NCBI GenBank assembly: GCA_029891345.1
Contig: CM056995.1
Coordinates: 82,647,895 to 82,711,894, forward strand
Direction of reading: 5' to 3'
Length of the DNA: 64,000 nucleotides
From: Dryococelus australis
Taxonomy: Eukaryota > Arthropoda > Insecta > Phasmatodea > Phasmatidae
Shown: positions 60,780 through 64,000 of the stretch, piece by piece
How the letters are laid out: each line of letters starts with the position of its first letter
Position numbering within the stretch: the first letter of the stretch is position 1
Position numbers and translations under genes: made by a program
The notes under the pieces: generated by a model
What the model was told of the DNA's origin: nothing
Database searches by the model: none
Seen by the model: only the letters and a program-made list of their open reading frames with translations

Positions 60780-63700
60780 TTTACGATTCATTTGTTAGTG
60801 TAGAAACTGCGCTCGCTACGACGCATTTCACTTCAGCAGAATTCGGGAGTTCATCGGACATTATTGTCGGTCAACAGTGTTGCAGCCGAGTTCGTACAAA
60901 TTAATGACAATACTTTGATGTTTGTGTGTCCGGACGAAAGAGGACAAGATGGAGATAATCCTGCACCTTTAAATGCAAATGAAAAAGATTTTTTTTTTCA
61001 ATCAGAACTTTTAATTGCAATTCTGTAAAGAAGAGCATGTATAAGTATTTTTACTGAGTTACATAATAGTTGTCTGAAGCAAACCTTGGTTGGTTTTTTC
61101 GATATGTTTTGGCATAACAAACATGTTAACCACACAAAAACGCAGCAATATCAATTATTTTTTACTTATGCAGACTTGTAACACTTATTTAATTTTACTT
61201 CTCATATCTTACTGATAAAGGTCAGCGAGTCGGAAGGAAGTTTAATGTAGGACCAGCGAGCCACCAATCGAGCGCTCTTACCACAAAATCAAACGGGTGA
61301 ATGTGTTCCATGTATCAGCGCAATAACTGCACTGAAATAGTACTGTTAGGCGCCCGCTGCTCTGCATCACTTCCCTTCACATGTTCTGTGTGAGCGAGAA
61401 GGAATGTGCGAAGGTAGAGTCTTTCATAGAAGAATGAGGAGAAGAATTTACCGGCGAAATCCGCGCGTAATCTGTAGTAGTAAAGAAAAACAGTTGTAAA
61501 TATTGACATCGAGGCGAATGTAGCTTGTGCCAGAGCCGAGCGGGACTAATTGAAAATAATAAATATTCGCCTTAAATCACGGCCTTAATTATTCAATAAA
61601 AAACAGGAATCACAAAAATTCAAAACTGAGGGAAAATGTATTCTAATGACGGAATTTAATTTTGGATGAAAAAAGGCAATGCAAATATAAATAAAATACG
61701 TTCCAATAACCAAAATAATCAACTGATATAATAATCAAAATCGCATTTAAGTCAACACCTCGAATTTATATCAGCCAAATACTCGTGAATCCAAACAAAC
61801 CAATTTAAAACAAAATGGCGCAAAACATTTTTTGGTACCTGGTAGCTGTTTTCGAAACCTACTTGTTGGTACAGCTTTGGACTTCTGCTGTAGCAGCAAA
61901 TTGTGTGCAAGTCTCGTGACGTCAGTGAGGACAAAGGGCCGAGGACATCCGAGGACAGGGGATACGCCAATTGTAGCAGCGGCTTAAAGGTCAGCTTATG
62001 CGTGCCGCCCTGAAAGCCTTTTCCAACGCGCGCGCTCCTGACCTTGGGTGGATCAAATTCCTGCATTTATTGGAAGGAATGTTCTGGTCCAGGGGCCCAG
62101 TCTCTCTCAGCGTTACTCGGGGAGGGGGAAACTTCCAGATCAAGGCAAGGCGAGATTGTTTAAGCGCGACGGGTGAGTTGGGAGTTCGGGAGATTGTGCG
62201 ACCTTAAGCGATAGACGACGAGCCAGCAGAACGACGAATGGTGACGGGAGGGGCCAGAGGGGGTAAAATCTGCGAACTGCGAGCATCGGCACAGTGAAGG
62301 TGCAACTGGCAGGTGGGACTTATTGAACGTGATAATGAGTGTAAGACATTTCAAATGACGGCAACAGACAGACTGAACATGTGTTAATATTGAGTGTGAA
62401 TTAAGTGACTATGGTAATTATACAGACATTGAGAAGGACTTTAATGAGAGTTGAGACTGGTATTAAATATTTCGCTCATTGAAAGTAATAAGGGTAATGG
62501 TGGAGATACATAGCATAATGTAAATAATAGGGGTGTGAATAAATTAAAATCAAATTAAGTTCTTTTATTCTTACTATGAACTCGAATACGTCCCTCTGGG
62601 GTCATGTGTGGCCTACGTAAGAAATGTTGTAGATCAATATACGTTATACGATTTTCTTGTTCCACGTAAGGCTACAATGGAGTTTCCAGAATGATTTATA
62701 AGTACTAAAACACCGACGGATAAGCTTTTATACTACTACGCGAACCGTAAATTTATTGGGTCGTCACCGACTGCGAGGTAATTGGACGTGGAGCCGGATA
62801 TCGGAGATCCGACGCTCGATGTGTGTGTGAAACTCTCCCCTGCGATTCGCCTGTTCAATATCGCAGAATAGCTGGCGCTGTAAGCCTTGATCGTCGCTTC
62901 CATACAGTAGCGAGTAGTTGAAGCAGTTAGTCAGAAAGACGTTTTTGCAAAATAATTCCCCGCGTCAGTATTTAGGAAGGCAAATTATTTTGAGTGGTTT
63001 ATTTTATAGACGGCTTGGATCACAAATTCACAGCACAGTGCAATGCTTTGAATTCATCGAGTTGTGGCTTTTTTATAGTGATAAAAGTAATCGCATATAA
63101 CACGGTCGCGCATTAAGTTGGACAAAATTCACGACATTAGTACGGTATCGCATGGAATTAGTGTCTGCTACTGGAACTACCTAACACACTAAGAAATTAT
63201 TTGCAAATTTACCAGATCAGTGTATGCGTACAGTGACATAACGCGAATGGTAGAATATTTTTCCATACATACATGCATGGTAACGTTCCTACAGTTGCTC
63301 GGGAAACAGTCAAATGCGTAGGGAAGTTCCCAACTATTTCCATACACTCTATAAGTTAAAAACTTCCATTACAGTTTAGAAAGTTTACCAGAAATTTTAC
63401 AGTAACCTTCTCGGCTGTAAAAAAATGGGACTTGCTTCATGAACGACAGTCATTTGTAATGATGTAAATGTATGGCAGTGGACACTTTGATCGCACATTT
63501 GTAATTAATTATTAAAGACGGCGATTAGAACTAACTTGAATTAAAATTAATATAAATTTGCACGCACTGATAACAATAGTATGAATAACACTCGGAATAG
63601 GCAGTTATAGTAAATAATAAATGTTTGTGATTCTATACCACTATAAATATATTAGGAAATTAAATATACTTCGAAAACTTTACTACGAACTTCATCCCTC

Positions 63701-64000
63701 ACGAATCTGGATACGCCCTAGGCGATTTGCTAACTATTACATTTTTAATAAGTAAATACGTGTGCGGTAATTTTGTTTTCAATCATTAAAATTAAAATTT
63801 CACAAGTACTTCATATAATATTCTATAATAAAAAATACTGCATTCTTCTTACACGAAAATGAGTAAACTTCAATCGATTCATCTCCCATTCGTTATAAAA
63901 TTGTCCCCCAGCCAGCACTATAAAGAAATAGTACACTTAAAAAAAAAGGAGTTAATTACCACTGAACTTTATCACATCCCTTTAAGCGACCAGGGCCACG
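60780..64000. other. intronic DNA; possible solo LTR about 61970-62770
   Basis: A mid-GC block at 61900-62350 is followed by AT-rich DNA with AATAAA-like GTGAATAAATT (about 62535), the layout of an LTR, but direct terminal duplications could not be fixed. The last kilobase is AT-rich with a family F copy. Confidence 0.3.
63235..63400 (-). repeat. family F dispersed repeat, copy 3
   Basis: Reverse complement contains AATGGAAGTTTTTAACTTAT, TTGGGAACTTCCCTACGCAT and TTTGACTGTTTCCCGAGCAA, matching copy 2 and extending it. Confidence 0.6.

Larger units (their letters stand above)
56317..64000 (-). other. LMO4 intron (partial; continues beyond the window)
   Basis: No sequence resembling the first LIM domain is visible between the acceptor and the right edge, so this whole stretch is inferred to be intron of at least 7.6 kb. 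It contains a degenerate minisatellite, a hAT-like MITE, two family A MITEs, family F repeats with a nested element, a GC-rich patch at 59230-59530, and about 3 kb at the right end without recognised coding sequence. Confidence 0.6.

Overview
This window is nuclear DNA of an animal, almost certainly an insect. It is AT-rich and mostly non-coding, has no prokaryotic gene organisation, and is crowded with small DNA transposons and tRNA-derived SINEs. The recognisable host gene is a divergent arthropod-type LMO4. One SINE resembles, from memory, a type widespread in orthopteroid (polyneopteran) insects. I therefore lean towards a large-genome polyneopteran, but the species cannot be fixed from sequence alone.

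Host gene. The only host coding sequence I can support is the last coding exon of an LMO4-type LIM-only gene on the minus strand (56001-56316). It carries the second LIM domain and a basic tail. Its acceptor site is visible, and the first LIM exon is not in the window, so the gene must enter from the right and 56317-64000 is intron. What lies left of about 55990 is either 3' UTR/3' intron or intergenic DNA. Most longer open reading frames are chance frames or antisense shadows.

Mobile DNA. The window is a layered MITE landscape. Family A (about 420 bp, about 17 full or partial copies) and family B (about 390-440 bp, 7 copies) have related termini containing CACGG and share internal sequence, so they probably used one transposase. 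Family D (293-295 bp) is hAT-like; all four copies still show 8-bp target duplications. Family C is a TTAA/CCC piggyBac-like MITE. Single elements with readable ends lie at 19673-20156, 24567-24916, 38421-38904, 41900-42363, 54048-54458 and 60073-60617. Nested insertions (A in B, C in A, 60073-60617 in family F) give relative ages. The largest element is a complete but decayed 2.7-kb transposon at 43979-46702, with 37-bp inverted repeats, a 4-bp ATTT duplication and an interrupted minus-strand transposase-like gene, most like Sola elements. At 34029-35593 two family B units in inverted orientation enclose about 700 bp with an unrecognised open frame.

Retroelements. At least five copies of one tRNA-derived SINE (one with a perfect 14-bp target duplication), other tRNA-headed SINEs, one LINE 3' end (10035-10300), and a 5S rRNA-like fragment (37713-37766).

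Remaining DNA. Long stretches hold no gene I recognise. Several GC-rich islands (about 3580-4340, 14320-14760, 25000-25570, 36950-37950, 47750-48300, 50860-51070, 59230-59530) stand out against the AT-rich background and are the likeliest places for regulatory DNA.
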